This document shows positions 42,226-51,229 of a DNA stretch of 64,000 bases, in pieces (position 1 is the first letter of the stretch; each line of letters starts with the position of its first letter). The notes below the pieces were generated by a model. It was not told the DNA's origin. It was given only the letters and a program-made list of their open reading frames with translations, and ran no database searches. The translations under genes and the position numbers were made by a program. Source of the stretch: Peristeroidobacter soli (lineage in GTDB: Bacteria > Pseudomonadota > Gammaproteobacteria > Steroidobacterales > Steroidobacteraceae); assembly GCF_004138485.1 (NCBI RefSeq), contig NZ_RYEV01000005.1, positions 978,827 to 1,042,826 on the forward strand, in the 5' to 3' direction.

Positions 42226-43533
42226 ATGGCATCGACGCCGTTCGTCGCCGGGATGAATCGTCGCGAGGCGATCGCCACGCTCTCGGGCGCGGCGCTCGCG
42301 CTTGCGGGCTGTGGCCGTTCGACGAACCGGAAAGAGATCACGTTCTGGGGCGCCGGCCGCGAGGGCGACATCGCGGCCGAGCTCATTCGCGGGTTCGAGC
42401 AGGAGCATCCCGACATCAGCGTGAACGTGCAGAAGATGCCGTTCACGGTCGCGCACGAGAAGTTGCTGACCGCGTACGCGGGCGACACGTTGCCGGATCT
42501 GTGTCAGCTCGGTAACACCTGGATTCCGGAGTTCGCGGCGCTCGACGCGCTCGAGCCGCTGGACAGCTACGTCGCCGGCTCCAGCGAAGTGAAGCTCGAC
42601 GATTACTTCGATGGCATCCTCGCCTCCAACCGGGTCGATGAGACGTTGTTTGGCATTCCCTGGTATGTCGACACGCGATTGCTCTATTACCGCCGTGACT
42701 TGCTGAAGCAGGCCGGCTTCGATGCGCCTCCGCAGAGCTGGCAGCAGTGGAGCGACATGCTGGCCGCGATCAAGCAAATGGTCGGGCCCGATCGGTACTC
42801 GGTGCTGCTGCCGTTGAATGAATTCGAGCCGTTGCTGGTGCTGGCGCTGCAGCTGCCGGCTGAACTGCTGCGCGATGGCGGGCGCTACGGCAATTTTCGC
42901 GGCCAGGATTTTCGCAAGGCGCTCACGTTCTACAACAGCCTGTTCGAGCACGGTTGGGCGCCCCGCATGACCAATACCCAGATCTCGAACGTCTGGGACG
43001 AGTTCGGGCGCGGCTTCTTTTCGTTCTATATCTCGGGGCCGTGGAACATCGCCGAGTTCAAGCGACGCCTGCCGCCGGCCGTGCAGAACGAATGGATGAC
43101 GGCGACCATGCCCGGGCCGGACGGGCCGGGGCTGTCCAGCGCCGGTGGCTCCAGCCTCGTCGTGTTCAAGTCGTCGAAAGTGAAACCCGAGGCGTGGTTG
43201 CTCGCGGAGTATTTGTCGCAACCCGGCACACAGCAGCGCTTCTACGAGCTCACCGGCGACATGCCGTCGCGACGCAGCGCATGGCAACTGCCGGCGCTGC
43301 TGGAGTCTCCGTATGCGAAGGCATTTCTGGAACAACTGGATCGAGTGCGCTCGCCGCCGAAAGTGCCGGAGTGGGAGCGCATCGCTCAGGAGATGCGACT
43401 GACGGGCGAGCGGGTCGTGCAGCGGGTGCAGACCGTCGATGAGGCGGTCGTGGCGCTCGACCGCAAGACGGATGAGATCCTGGCCAAACGGCGCTGGATG
43501 CTCGAGCGCAATACGTTGCCGGGGGCGACATGA
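42226..43533 (+). CDS. Sugar ABC transporter substrate-binding lipoprotein
   Basis: A 435-residue family-1 solute-binding protein. The N-terminus is MASTPFVAGMNRREAIATLS, followed by a hydrophobic stretch and an ALAGC lipobox, so it is a lipoprotein. An alternative ATG at 42253 keeps the same signal. Later segments fit the oligosaccharide-binding family: ITFWGAG, FEQEHPDISVNVQKMPF, LPDLCQLGNTWIPEF, GIPWYVDTRLLYYRRDLL, and FSFYISGPWNIAEF. It delivers an oligosaccharide to the two permeases that follow. It starts 10 bases after the GH144-like gene, and its stop overlaps a 26-codon leader frame. Confidence 0.92.
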   Translation: MASTPFVAGMNRREAIATLSGAALALAGCGRSTNRKEITFWGAGREGDIAAELIRGFEQEHPDISVNVQKMPFTVAHEKLLTAYAGDTLPDLCQLGNTWIPEFAALDALEPLDSYVAGSSEVKLDDYFDGILASNRVDETLFGIPWYVDTRLLYYRRDLLKQAGFDAPPQSWQQWSDMLAAIKQMVGPDRYSVLLPLNEFEPLLVLALQLPAELLRDGGRYGNFRGQDFRKALTFYNSLFEHGWAPRMTNTQISNVWDEFGRGFFSFYISGPWNIAEFKRRLPPAVQNEWMTATMPGPDGPGLSSAGGSSLVVFKSSKVKPEAWLLAEYLSQPGTQQRFYELTGDMPSRRSAWQLPALLESPYAKAFLEQLDRVRSPPKVPEWERIAQEMRLTGERVVQRVQTVDEAVVALDRKTDEILAKRRWMLERNTLPGAT

Positions 43534-43610
43534 GCCGCGCGCTTGACCTTGCAGGGCTTGCGATACGACGTTGGGCGTTTGCGCTCCACCCGCTGCCGGG
43601 GGCAACATGA
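43530..43610 (+). CDS. Possible 26-residue leader peptide, duplicated binding-protein tail
   Basis: An ATG overlapping the binding-protein stop (ATGA) opens a 26-residue frame ending IRRW...LPGAT and TGA. The preceding gene ends KRRW...LPGAT and TGA, and the bases around both stops match (CCGGGGGC-ACATGA). It looks like a partial local duplication of the gene end, which may now serve translational coupling to the permease at 43684. Coding status is unproven. Confidence 0.3.
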   Translation: MSRALDLAGLAIRRWAFALHPLPGAT

Positions 43611-43683
43611 ATCACTCAGCCGGCGTCACGTGGCTGGTCGTGCGGCACGCAAATCCACCAGCGTTTTGTGTGGCGGTGGCTCG

Positions 43684-44562
43684 ATGAAGCGCTCCATGGC
43701 GGCGTGGTGGTTCGTCGGGCCGGCACTGATCGTGCTGGGCGTGTTCTTTTTCGTGCCGGTGATCGGCGCGCTGTTCATGAGCCTGACCGATTTCGATCTG
43801 TACGCGCTCAGTGACTGGCGCAATCTGCGGTTCATCGGCTTCCACAACTATGTGACGTTGCTGCAGGACCCGTTGTTCTGGAAGTCGCTGTGGAACACGT
43901 TGTACTTCGTCGTGCTCGGCGTGCCGCTGTCGATCGGCACGTCGCTGGGCGCGGCGTTGCTGGTGAATTCCAAGCTGGCACGGTTCCGCGGCTTCTTTCG
44001 CACGGTCTATTTCGCACCGGTCGTGACCACACTGGTGGCGGTGGCCGTCGTGTGGCGCTACATTTTTCACACGCGCTACGGCTTTCTGAACTATGGCCTG
44101 AGCGGCCTCGGCATCAGTCCCATCGACTGGATGGGCGATCCGCACTGGGCCATGCCCGCGATCGTCATTCTCGCGGTGTGGAAGAACTTCGGTTACAACA
44201 TGATCATCCTGCTGGCGGCGCTCCAGAACATTCCCGAGGATCTCTACGAGGCCGCGCGCATCGACGGCGCGTCGGGCTGGCAGGTGTTCCGGCACATCAC
44301 GATTCCAGGCATCGCGCCGGTGCTGTTGCTGGTCAGCATCCTGACCATGACGGGTTACTTCCAGCTGTTCGCCGAACCTTATGTGATGACCGAGGGCGGG
44401 CCGCTGCAGAGTACGCTCAGCGTGCTGTATTTCATGTACGAAGAGGGCTTCAAGTGGTGGAGCCTCGGCCGCGCCTCGGCGGTGGCGTTCCTGTTGTTCG
44501 TGCTGATGTTCCTGGTGACGGCGTTCCAGTTGCGGCTCGGACGGCAGCGGGGGGATCGATGA
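43684..44562 (+). CDS. Sugar ABC transporter permease (MalF/UgpA type)
   Basis: A 292-residue inner-membrane permease with six predicted helices. The first is WWFVGPALIVLGVFFFVPVIGA. The ATPase-contacting EAA loop reads EDLYEAARIDGASGWQVFRHITIPGIAP. It pairs with the next gene, whose ATG overlaps its TGA (ATGA), to form the transmembrane heterodimer. ATG 43684 begins at the first helix and fits the family start; the open frame before it does not. It moves the oligosaccharide delivered by the upstream binding lipoprotein. Confidence 0.93.
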   Translation: MKRSMAAWWFVGPALIVLGVFFFVPVIGALFMSLTDFDLYALSDWRNLRFIGFHNYVTLLQDPLFWKSLWNTLYFVVLGVPLSIGTSLGAALLVNSKLARFRGFFRTVYFAPVVTTLVAVAVVWRYIFHTRYGFLNYGLSGLGISPIDWMGDPHWAMPAIVILAVWKNFGYNMIILLAALQNIPEDLYEAARIDGASGWQVFRHITIPGIAPVLLLVSILTMTGYFQLFAEPYVMTEGGPLQSTLSVLYFMYEEGFKWWSLGRASAVAFLLFVLMFLVTAFQLRLGRQRGDR

Positions 44563-45380
44563 GGCGCAAAGGACCGGCGATCATCGTCAATACGCTGCTC
44601 ATCGTGGGCGCCGTGCTGACGGCGTTTCCGCTGTTGTGGATGCTGTCGGTGTCGTTCATGCCGACAGGGGCGGCGAGCACGTATCCGCCGCCGTTGCTGC
44701 CGGCGGCGCCCACGCTGGATAACTATCGGCAGCTGTTCGCCAATCACAATGCCGGCCGTTACATGTTGAACAGTGCCATCGTCGCGAGCCTCGCGACGGT
44801 GATCGCGCTGGTGCTCAACACGATGGCGGGCTACGCGTTCGCCAAGCTCAGGTTCAAGGGGCGCGAGCGCATCTTCCAGACGTTGCTCGGCGCGCTGGTG
44901 ATTCCGGCCCAGGTCACGATGATTCCATTGTTTGCGCTGGTGAAGCAGATGGGGCTGATCAGCACCTATGGCGGGGTGATCGTGCCGTCGCTCGCGAGTG
45001 TGTTCGGCATCTTCCTGATTCGCCAGTACGCGTTGTCGCTGCCGGATGAGCTGCTCGAGGCGGCGCGCATCGATGGCGCGAGCGAAGGGAAGATTTTCTG
45101 GTCGCTGGTCGTGCCGCTGCTGCAACCCATCCTGGTGACGCTGGCGATTCTCACGTTCCTCGCGACCTGGAATGACTTCATGTGGCCGCTGATCGTGCTG
45201 ACGGACCAGAAGCTGCACACGCTGCCCGTGGCGCTCGCGGGGTTGTCACGAGAGCACGTGCAGGACAACGAATTGATGATGGCGGGTGCGGTGATCACGG
45301 TGTTGCCGGTGCTGGCCCTGTTCCTCGCGCTGCAGCGGTACTACATCGCCGGCATTCTGGCGGGGAGTGTGAAGGGATGA
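44559..45380 (+). CDS. Sugar ABC transporter permease (MalG/UgpE type)
   Basis: A 273-residue second permease subunit. It begins MRRKGPAIIVNTLLIVGAVL and contains NSAIVASLATVIALVLNTMAGYAFAKL, a conserved IPAQVTMIPLFALVKQMGL, and the EAA loop DELLEAARIDGASEGKIFWSLVVPLLQP. It overlaps both neighbours by 4 bases (ATGA), so the permeases and the following glycosidase are translated together. No ATPase lies directly behind; the one at 49935 is presumably the partner. Confidence 0.93.
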   Translation: MRRKGPAIIVNTLLIVGAVLTAFPLLWMLSVSFMPTGAASTYPPPLLPAAPTLDNYRQLFANHNAGRYMLNSAIVASLATVIALVLNTMAGYAFAKLRFKGRERIFQTLLGALVIPAQVTMIPLFALVKQMGLISTYGGVIVPSLASVFGIFLIRQYALSLPDELLEAARIDGASEGKIFWSLVVPLLQPILVTLAILTFLATWNDFMWPLIVLTDQKLHTLPVALAGLSREHVQDNELMMAGAVITVLPVLALFLALQRYYIAGILAGSVKG

Positions 45381-48300
45381 GGTTTCTGCGCTGGGCATTG
45401 CTGTTGTTGCCGATGCTCGCGTTCGCGGCGGAGGAGGTTCCTCAATTGCAAATGCGCTATCTCGATGAGATGGAGAACGCGGCCGAGTGGCAGTCGCTGG
45501 CGTCCGACGGCGTCGACGCCTCCGTGCACAACGCGAAGGGTGTCGAGGGCAATGCGCTGGTGTTGGAGTACAACCTCAACAACACCGCCGGCTACGCCGT
45601 GGCGACTCGCAAGTTGCCGGTGGAGCTGCCGGAGGACTACGAGATCTCGTTCTGGATGCGCGGCGAGGCGGGTCGCAATCACTTCGAGGTGAAATTCGTC
45701 GATGCCTCGGGCGACAACGTCTGGTGGTTCCGGCGCCCGAATTTCGAGGTGTCCGGCGATTGGCAACAGATCCGGATCAAACGTCGCCAGATCGAGTTCG
45801 CCTGGGGGCCGAGCAGCGATCGCACCCTCAAATCCTTTGCCGGCATCGAATTCGTGGTCGCGGCCGGTAAGGATGGCGGCCAGGGCAATCTGTGGTTCGA
45901 TCGACTGGCGCTCAAGCCCATCCAGAAGCCGTCTCAAGTCGCCAAACCCACGGTGACTGCGTCCTCACAAGAGGGCGACAACGTTGCCGCGCGCGTTCTC
46001 GATGGTCAGGCGAGAACGGCCTGGCAGAGTGACGCGAGCGGCAACGATCAGACGCTGGTGCTCGATCTGCAGGCCGTGCAGGAATTCGGGGGGCTGGAGA
46101 TCGACTGGGCGCCGCAGCTGTACGCGCAGCGTTACAGCATCGAGTTCTCGCTCGACGGCAAGACCTGGAACAAGGTTCGGACCATCGAAGCCGGCAACGG
46201 CGGCCGCGACTCGCATCTGCTGCCCGAGTCGGAGGCACGATACATTCGACTGACCATGCCGAAGCCCGGGCGCGCGGTCGGCATCTCGGAACTGCACGTT
46301 CGTGATCTGCAATTCGGCGCCTCGCCGAATGCATTCATCGAGTCGCTGGCGAAGGACTCGCGACGCGGTTGTTATCCGCGTGCGTACTACAACGAGCAAA
46401 CGTATTGGACGATCATCGGCGTCGATGGCGACACCGAGGAGAGCATGCTCTCCGAGGATGGCGCACTCGAAGTACGCAAAGGCAGTTTCTCCATCGAGCC
46501 CTTCGTCCGGGTGCGCGACAAGTGGATCACCTGGGCGGACGTCTCGATCAAGCACTCGCTGGCGGAGGATTATCTGCCCATCCCGAGCGTGGACTGGAAG
46601 CATTCCGACGTCCTGTTGTCGACGACGGCCTATAGCGTCGGCACGCCGGGCAAAGGGCGCACCGAAGCCGTCTACACGGTTCGCAATCCCACCAAGAGCC
46701 GGCGTCAGTACACGCTCGCGCTCACGGTGCGGCCGTTTCAGGTGAATCCACCGGCGCAGTTCCTGAACACGGCCGGTGGCGTCAGTCCGATTCGAGAGCT
46801 GGCGTTTGAGAATGGCGCGGTCAGTGTCGACAAGATTGCATCTGTGTTCCCGCGAACGGCTCCGCAATCGTTCCGTGCGGTGACGCTCGGGGCGGACACA
46901 CCATGCGACTGGCTCGCGGCGCCGGCCGGTCCGACGAAGATCATCGACGAGGCAGGCTTCGCGTCCGGTGCGTTGCTGTACACGCTGGATCTTGCGGCCG
47001 GTGAGAGCCGGGACATCATTCTGGATCTGCCACAGCACGTCGGCGATCCGCGAGGCGAAGGCAGTATCGGCGAGCGGCAGACGAAGCTCGCGACCAGCTC
47101 GCAGTCGACCCAGTCGAAGGCAGAGGTCGAGCAGCAGTGGCGCGAGAAGCTCAATCGAGTCGAGCTGATTCTGCCGAAGGCCAATCAGGAGCTGTACGAC
47201 ACGCTCCGAACGGCGCTGGCTCACGTACTCATCAATCGAGACGGCCCGGCGATTCAGCCTGGTTCCCGCTCGTATGAGCGCTCGTGGATTCGTGACGGCG
47301 CGATGACCTCGGAAATGCTCCTGCGCATGGGGCACGAGGACGCCGCGAAGGAATTCCTGGCGTGGTACGCGCCCTATCAGTTCGCGAACGGCAAGGTGCC
47401 GTGTTGCGTGGATCGTCGCGGCGCCGACCCCGTGCCGGAGAACGACAGTGGCGGCGAGTTCCTGTTCCTGATCGATGAGATCTACCGCTACACCGGCGAT
47501 GAAGAGCTGCTGCGCTCCATGTGGCCGGCCGTCGTCAAAGCAGTGGAATACATGGACAAGCTGCGCCTCTCCGAGCGCACGCCGGAGAATCAGACAGGCG
47601 AGCGCGCGGCGTTCTACGGCGTGATGCCGGCCTCGATCAGTCACGAAGGCTACTCGGCCAAGCCCATGCATTCGTACTGGGACAACTTCTGGGCACTCGG
47701 CGGCTATGAGGCGTCGATCCGCATCGCCCGCGCGCTCAAGGAAAAGAAACAGATGGTCTCGTTCATCGAGTCGCGCGATCAGTTCCGCTCGGATCTGTAT
47801 CGCTCGCTGCACGTCGCCATGCGCCAGCACAAGATCGACTATCTGCCGGGCTCGGCCGAGCTCGGCGATTTCGATGCGACGTCGACCACGATTGCGCTCG
47901 CCCCGGTGGGCGAGACGCAGATGCTGCCGCCGACCGAATTGCAGGCGACCTTCGAGCGCTACTGGAAGCAGTTCGTCGAACGTCGCACCGACACCGGCTG
48001 GGATGCATACACGCCCTATGAGTGGCGCAATCTCGGCGCGTTCATTCGTCTGCGCTGGCGTGAGCGCGGCGGGGAGCTGATCGAGTTCTTCATGAACGAT
48101 CGCCGCCCGAAGGAATGGAATCAGTGGGCGGAAGTCATCGGCCGCGAGCCGCGCAAGAGCCGGTTCATCGGCGACATGCCGCATGGCTGGGTCGCCTCCG
48201 ACTATGGACGCTCACTGCTCGATATGTTTGCGTATGAGCGTCCGGCCGATGAGACGCTGGTGCTGATGGCCGGCGTGCCCGAAGCCTGGACCAAGAAGGA

Positions 48301-48544
48301 AGGCTTCGAGGTGCGCAACCTGCGCACCCCGTTCGGCCTGCTCAGTTACTCGCTGAAGATCGACGACGATGAGACCACGCTGCACATCGAGCCGTTGAAG
48401 CAGATGCCGGTGGGCGGCGTCGCGGTCTCCTGGCCGGGCGAGGCACCGCCCAAGAGTCATTCGATCAAGAAGGGCTTTGCGCGCTGGCTCGGCACGGACC
48501 TGCGTATCAGCGAGCTGCCGTTCACCATCGTCTTCCCACGATGA
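45377..48544 (+). CDS. Discoidin-domain six-hairpin glycosidase, exported
   Basis: A 1055-residue exported protein with signal peptide MRFLRWALLLLPMLAFA. Residues about 20-190 form a beta-sandwich similar to carbohydrate-binding domains, and about 195-320 are an F5/8 type C (discoidin) domain (VLDGQARTAWQSDASGNDQTLVLDLQ, then WAPQLYAQRYSIEFSLDGKTW). A linker beta domain and a C-terminal (alpha/alpha)6 six-hairpin glycosidase domain follow (about 580-960; RSYERSWIRDGAMTSEML, PCCVDRRGADPVPENDSGGEFLFLIDEIYR, MHSYWDNFWALGGYEAS). The acidic RDGAM and ENDSGGE residues are probable catalytic or ligand positions. Its ATG overlaps the permease stop. The exact GH family and linkage are not determinable by eye. 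Confidence 0.85.
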   Translation: MRFLRWALLLLPMLAFAAEEVPQLQMRYLDEMENAAEWQSLASDGVDASVHNAKGVEGNALVLEYNLNNTAGYAVATRKLPVELPEDYEISFWMRGEAGRNHFEVKFVDASGDNVWWFRRPNFEVSGDWQQIRIKRRQIEFAWGPSSDRTLKSFAGIEFVVAAGKDGGQGNLWFDRLALKPIQKPSQVAKPTVTASSQEGDNVAARVLDGQARTAWQSDASGNDQTLVLDLQAVQEFGGLEIDWAPQLYAQRYSIEFSLDGKTWNKVRTIEAGNGGRDSHLLPESEARYIRLTMPKPGRAVGISELHVRDLQFGASPNAFIESLAKDSRRGCYPRAYYNEQTYWTIIGVDGDTEESMLSEDGALEVRKGSFSIEPFVRVRDKWITWADVSIKHSLAEDYLPIPSVDWKHSDVLLSTTAYSVGTPGKGRTEAVYTVRNPTKSRRQYTLALTVRPFQVNPPAQFLNTAGGVSPIRELAFENGAVSVDKIASVFPRTAPQSFRAVTLGADTPCDWLAAPAGPTKIIDEAGFASGALLYTLDLAAGESRDIILDLPQHVGDPRGEGSIGERQTKLATSSQSTQSKAEVEQQWREKLNRVELILPKANQELYDTLRTALAHVLINRDGPAIQPGSRSYERSWIRDGAMTSEMLLRMGHEDAAKEFLAWYAPYQFANGKVPCCVDRRGADPVPENDSGGEFLFLIDEIYRYTGDEELLRSMWPAVVKAVEYMDKLRLSERTPENQTGERAAFYGVMPASISHEGYSAKPMHSYWDNFWALGGYEASIRIARALKEKKQMVSFIESRDQFRSDLYRSLHVAMRQHKIDYLPGSAELGDFDATSTTIALAPVGETQMLPPTELQATFERYWKQFVERRTDTGWDAYTPYEWRNLGAFIRLRWRERGGELIEFFMNDRRPKEWNQWAEVIGREPRKSRFIGDMPHGWVASDYGRSLLDMFAYERPADETLVLMAGVPEAWTKKEGFEVRNLRTPFGLLSYSLKIDDDETTLHIEPLKQMPVGGVAVSWPGEAPPKSHSIKKGFARWLGTDLRISELPFTIVFPR

Positions 48545-48549
48545 GGCCG

Positions 48550-49905
48550 CTACTCCGCCAGCGCCGCGCCGTTGGTGGCGATCACTTTCGAGTAGAAGTG
48601 CGCGCTCGTCTTGAGCGTTCGTTTCAGCGTCTCGTAGTTCATGTGCACCAGACCGAAGCGCTTGGAGAAGCCGAACGCCCATTCGAAGTTGTCGAACAGG
48701 GACCACGCGAAGTAACCACGAATGTCCGCGCCGTGCTGGATGGCGGTGTGGACGGCGGTGATGTGCTTGCGCAGATAGTCGACGCGCAGCGGATCTTCGA
48801 GCACCGGGCCTTCGACTTGCGGCGGGTCGAAGAAACACGCGCCGTTCTCGGTGATGTATACGGGCGGATTGCCGTACTTGTCCCGGATCCAGAGCAGCGT
48901 GTCGATGAGGCCCTGGGGATACACTTCCCAGCCGGTCTCCATGTGCGTGTGCTGCTTCTGTTTCACCGTGGTGGACTTGAGCGGCCACGCGGTGGGATCG
49001 GAGCGAACGACGGCACGGGTGTAGTAGTTGACGCCGATGTAGTCGAGCGGCTGTTTGATCAGTTTGAGATCGGCATCCGGCCACTTGGGGCACGCATCGC
49101 CGAACACTTCGTGCAGCTCTTCGGGATAGGCGCCGAGCAGGGCCGGGTCGAGATACTGCCGGTTCATGTACGCCTCGGCACGGCGCGTCGCCGCCAGGTC
49201 CGCGTCGGATTGAGACGCGGGATACTTGGGCTCGATGTTCACGACCAGGCCGATGTTGTTGCGTCCGACCGCACGGTACGCCTGCACCGCCGCGCCATGC
49301 GCCATCATGAGATGATGCGCGGCCCGTGGTGCTTCAAAAATATTGCGATGACCCGGCGCGAGCACGCCATGCATGTAGCCGCCATCGGCCACCACCCAGG
49401 GCTCGTTCAGGGTCGTCCAGTAGTTGACGCGATCGTCGAGGCGGCGAAACACCACGTCGGCGTACTCGGCGAACCAGTGCGCGATGTCGCGATTCAACCA
49501 GCCGCCGCGATCGTCCAATGCGGCCGGCAGGTCCCAGTGAAACAAGGTCACCATGGGCTGAATGCCGCGCGACAGGAGACGGTCGACCAGGCGCTCGTAG
49601 AAATCGAGGCCGGCGGCGTTGACGCGCCCGGTGCCCTCGGGCAGCACGCGGCCCCAGGCAATGCTGAAACGGTACGAGTTCAAGCCCAGCGACTGCATCA
49701 GATCGACGTCGCTTTCCCACCGCCGATAATGATCGCAGGTAACATCGCCGGTATCGCCGTCCTGCACGCGACCGGGTGTGTGCGAGAAGCGGTGCCATAC
49801 ACTCGGCCCCGCGCCGTCGGCGAGCGGCGAGCCTTCGATTTGATACGCGGAAGTGGCGCAGCCCCACAGGAAATCCTTGGGGAAATAAATGCTGGGCTTG
49901 GTCAT
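48550..49905 (-). CDS. GH1 beta-glucosidase
   Basis: A 451-residue family GH1 enzyme, complete. It has the N-terminal signature FLWGCATSAYQIEGS, the acid/base glutamate in TLNEP (E168), the nucleophile in ITENG (E353), and FAWSLFDNFEWAFGFSKRFGLVHM near the end. No signal peptide is seen, so it acts in the cytoplasm on imported beta-glucosides such as sophorose, cellobiose or laminaribiose. It is on the opposite strand, 5 bases after the end of the discoidin glycosidase, and divergent from the ATPase gene 29 bp away. This completes the locus: export enzymes, import, then intracellular hydrolysis. Confidence 0.95.
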   Translation of the reverse strand: MTKPSIYFPKDFLWGCATSAYQIEGSPLADGAGPSVWHRFSHTPGRVQDGDTGDVTCDHYRRWESDVDLMQSLGLNSYRFSIAWGRVLPEGTGRVNAAGLDFYERLVDRLLSRGIQPMVTLFHWDLPAALDDRGGWLNRDIAHWFAEYADVVFRRLDDRVNYWTTLNEPWVVADGGYMHGVLAPGHRNIFEAPRAAHHLMMAHGAAVQAYRAVGRNNIGLVVNIEPKYPASQSDADLAATRRAEAYMNRQYLDPALLGAYPEELHEVFGDACPKWPDADLKLIKQPLDYIGVNYYTRAVVRSDPTAWPLKSTTVKQKQHTHMETGWEVYPQGLIDTLLWIRDKYGNPPVYITENGACFFDPPQVEGPVLEDPLRVDYLRKHITAVHTAIQHGADIRGYFAWSLFDNFEWAFGFSKRFGLVHMNYETLKRTLKTSAHFYSKVIATNGAALAE

Positions 49906-49934
49906 GGCGGGAGTGTAGAGGAGCGCGGGCGGGC

Positions 49935-51008
49935 GTGGCAGCAGTAAAACTAAGAGCCGTACGTAAGGTTTACAGCAACGGTCATGTCGGTGTCGACAGC
50001 GCCACCTTCGACATCGCCGATGGCGAGTTGCTGGTGCTGGTCGGGCCCTCCGGCTGCGGCAAGAGCACGCTGTTGCGTCTGATTGCGGGGCTCGAGGAGG
50101 CGACCAGCGGCACCATCCATATCGGCGAGCGCGATGTGACTTATCTGGAGCCGCGCGATCGGGACATCGCGATGGTGTTCCAGAGCTATGCCCTCTATCC
50201 GCACATGACGGTGCGGGAGAACCTCGGGTTCGGCTTGAAGCTGCGCGGTCATTCGGATGCGGAGGTTGCGGAGCGGGTGAAGGCGGCGGCGGATCGGCTC
50301 GAATTGGAATCGATGCTGGATCGACTGCCCAAGCAATTGTCCGGCGGTCAGCGTCAGCGCGTGGCGTTGGGGCGGGCGTTGGTCCGGCATCCCAAAGTGT
50401 TCCTGCTGGATGAGCCGCTGTCGAACCTCGATGCGAAGCTGCGCTCGGCGATGCGGACGGAGATTGCCCGGCTGCATCGTTCGCTGAAAACGACGATGGT
50501 CTATGTGACCCACGATCAGGTCGAGGCGATGACCTTGGGCCAGCGCATCGTGGTGCTCGATCGGGGCATCGTGCAGCAGATCGATACGCCGATGAATATC
50601 TATGAGCGGCCGGTGAATCTGTTCGTGGCGGGCTTCCTGGGGAATCCGGCGATGAATTTCTTCCGCGGGTCGTTGGACGCGGGCGGGACGGTGCTGAGAG
50701 GCGAGGGGGCGGAGCTTTCCGTGCCTCCCGGCTTGCCCACGGGGCGGTCGATCGTGGTCGGCATCCGGCCGGAAGATCTGCAACGAGTCGATGGCGCGAG
50801 CCCGCCAGGGAATATCAGGTTGTCCGTACTGGTCGATCTGATCGAGACGGTGGGCAATGAATCGTTCATTCACGCCAGCGCCGGCACGTGGCGGATCATC
50901 GTGAGATCCTCGCCATATCATCTGCCGCCGCTCGGCTCGACGATCACGCTTCAGGTCGCACCGGAGCGGTTGCATTTTTTCGATGCGGAGAGCGGCGTTC
51001 GTCTTTGA
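49935..51008 (+). CDS. Sugar ABC transporter ATP-binding protein (MsmK/UgpC type)
   Basis: A 357-residue ATPase of the carbohydrate-uptake type. It has Walker A GPSGCGKSTLLRLIAG, Q-loop FQSYALYPHMTVRENLGFGL, signature LSGGQRQRVALGRALVR, Walker B VFLLDEPLSNLDAKLR, and the H-loop THDQVEAMTLGQRI. The C-terminal 120 residues are the TOBE regulatory domain (VGIRPEDLQRV). GTG at 49935 opens the family-typical start (VAAVKLRAVRKVYSNG). It is the probable motor for the permeases at 43.7-45.4 kb although separated by the two glycosidase genes. Such ATPases often serve several importers. Confidence 0.94.
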   Translation: MAAVKLRAVRKVYSNGHVGVDSATFDIADGELLVLVGPSGCGKSTLLRLIAGLEEATSGTIHIGERDVTYLEPRDRDIAMVFQSYALYPHMTVRENLGFGLKLRGHSDAEVAERVKAAADRLELESMLDRLPKQLSGGQRQRVALGRALVRHPKVFLLDEPLSNLDAKLRSAMRTEIARLHRSLKTTMVYVTHDQVEAMTLGQRIVVLDRGIVQQIDTPMNIYERPVNLFVAGFLGNPAMNFFRGSLDAGGTVLRGEGAELSVPPGLPTGRSIVVGIRPEDLQRVDGASPPGNIRLSVLVDLIETVGNESFIHASAGTWRIIVRSSPYHLPPLGSTITLQVAPERLHFFDAESGVRL

Positions 51009-51019
51009 GCCGGTGGTTA

Positions 51020-51189
51020 GCGGCGTCTGGCGGGGGAAGTGTCCTCCCGGCACCGCGACACACGCCGGCGCTGCGCTTCGCTCCCGCTGACGCGGGCGCC
51101 GTTGCTGCACATCCCTGTGGCTGCTACGGGGACCGACATCCATGTCGGATCCACGTTGCCGGGAGAACACTTCCCCCGCCAGCCGCCGC
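51020..51189. repeat. Miniature inverted-repeat element (MITE-like)
   Basis: Arms 51028-51052 and 51157-51181 are 25 bases long and match as inverted repeats with a single mismatch. With the flanking bases (51020 and 51189) the similarity reaches about 33 bases. The 104-base centre holds a small palindrome CCGACATCCATGTCGG (about 51133-51148) and further GC-rich hairpins. It fills the gap between two convergent genes and encodes nothing. It looks like a dispersed non-autonomous repeat, and its long stem could also end transcription from both sides. Confidence 0.8.
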
Positions 51190-51229
51190 CGACACGGCGG
51201 TGGCGGTCGAGAGTGAAACTGCTGGTGTG

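Noticed and set aside
45965-48184. Open frame of 739 codons on the minus strand opposite the discoidin glycosidase
   Set aside because: Shadow of the glycosidase gene in the other strand; Arg/Ala-rich and without any domain.
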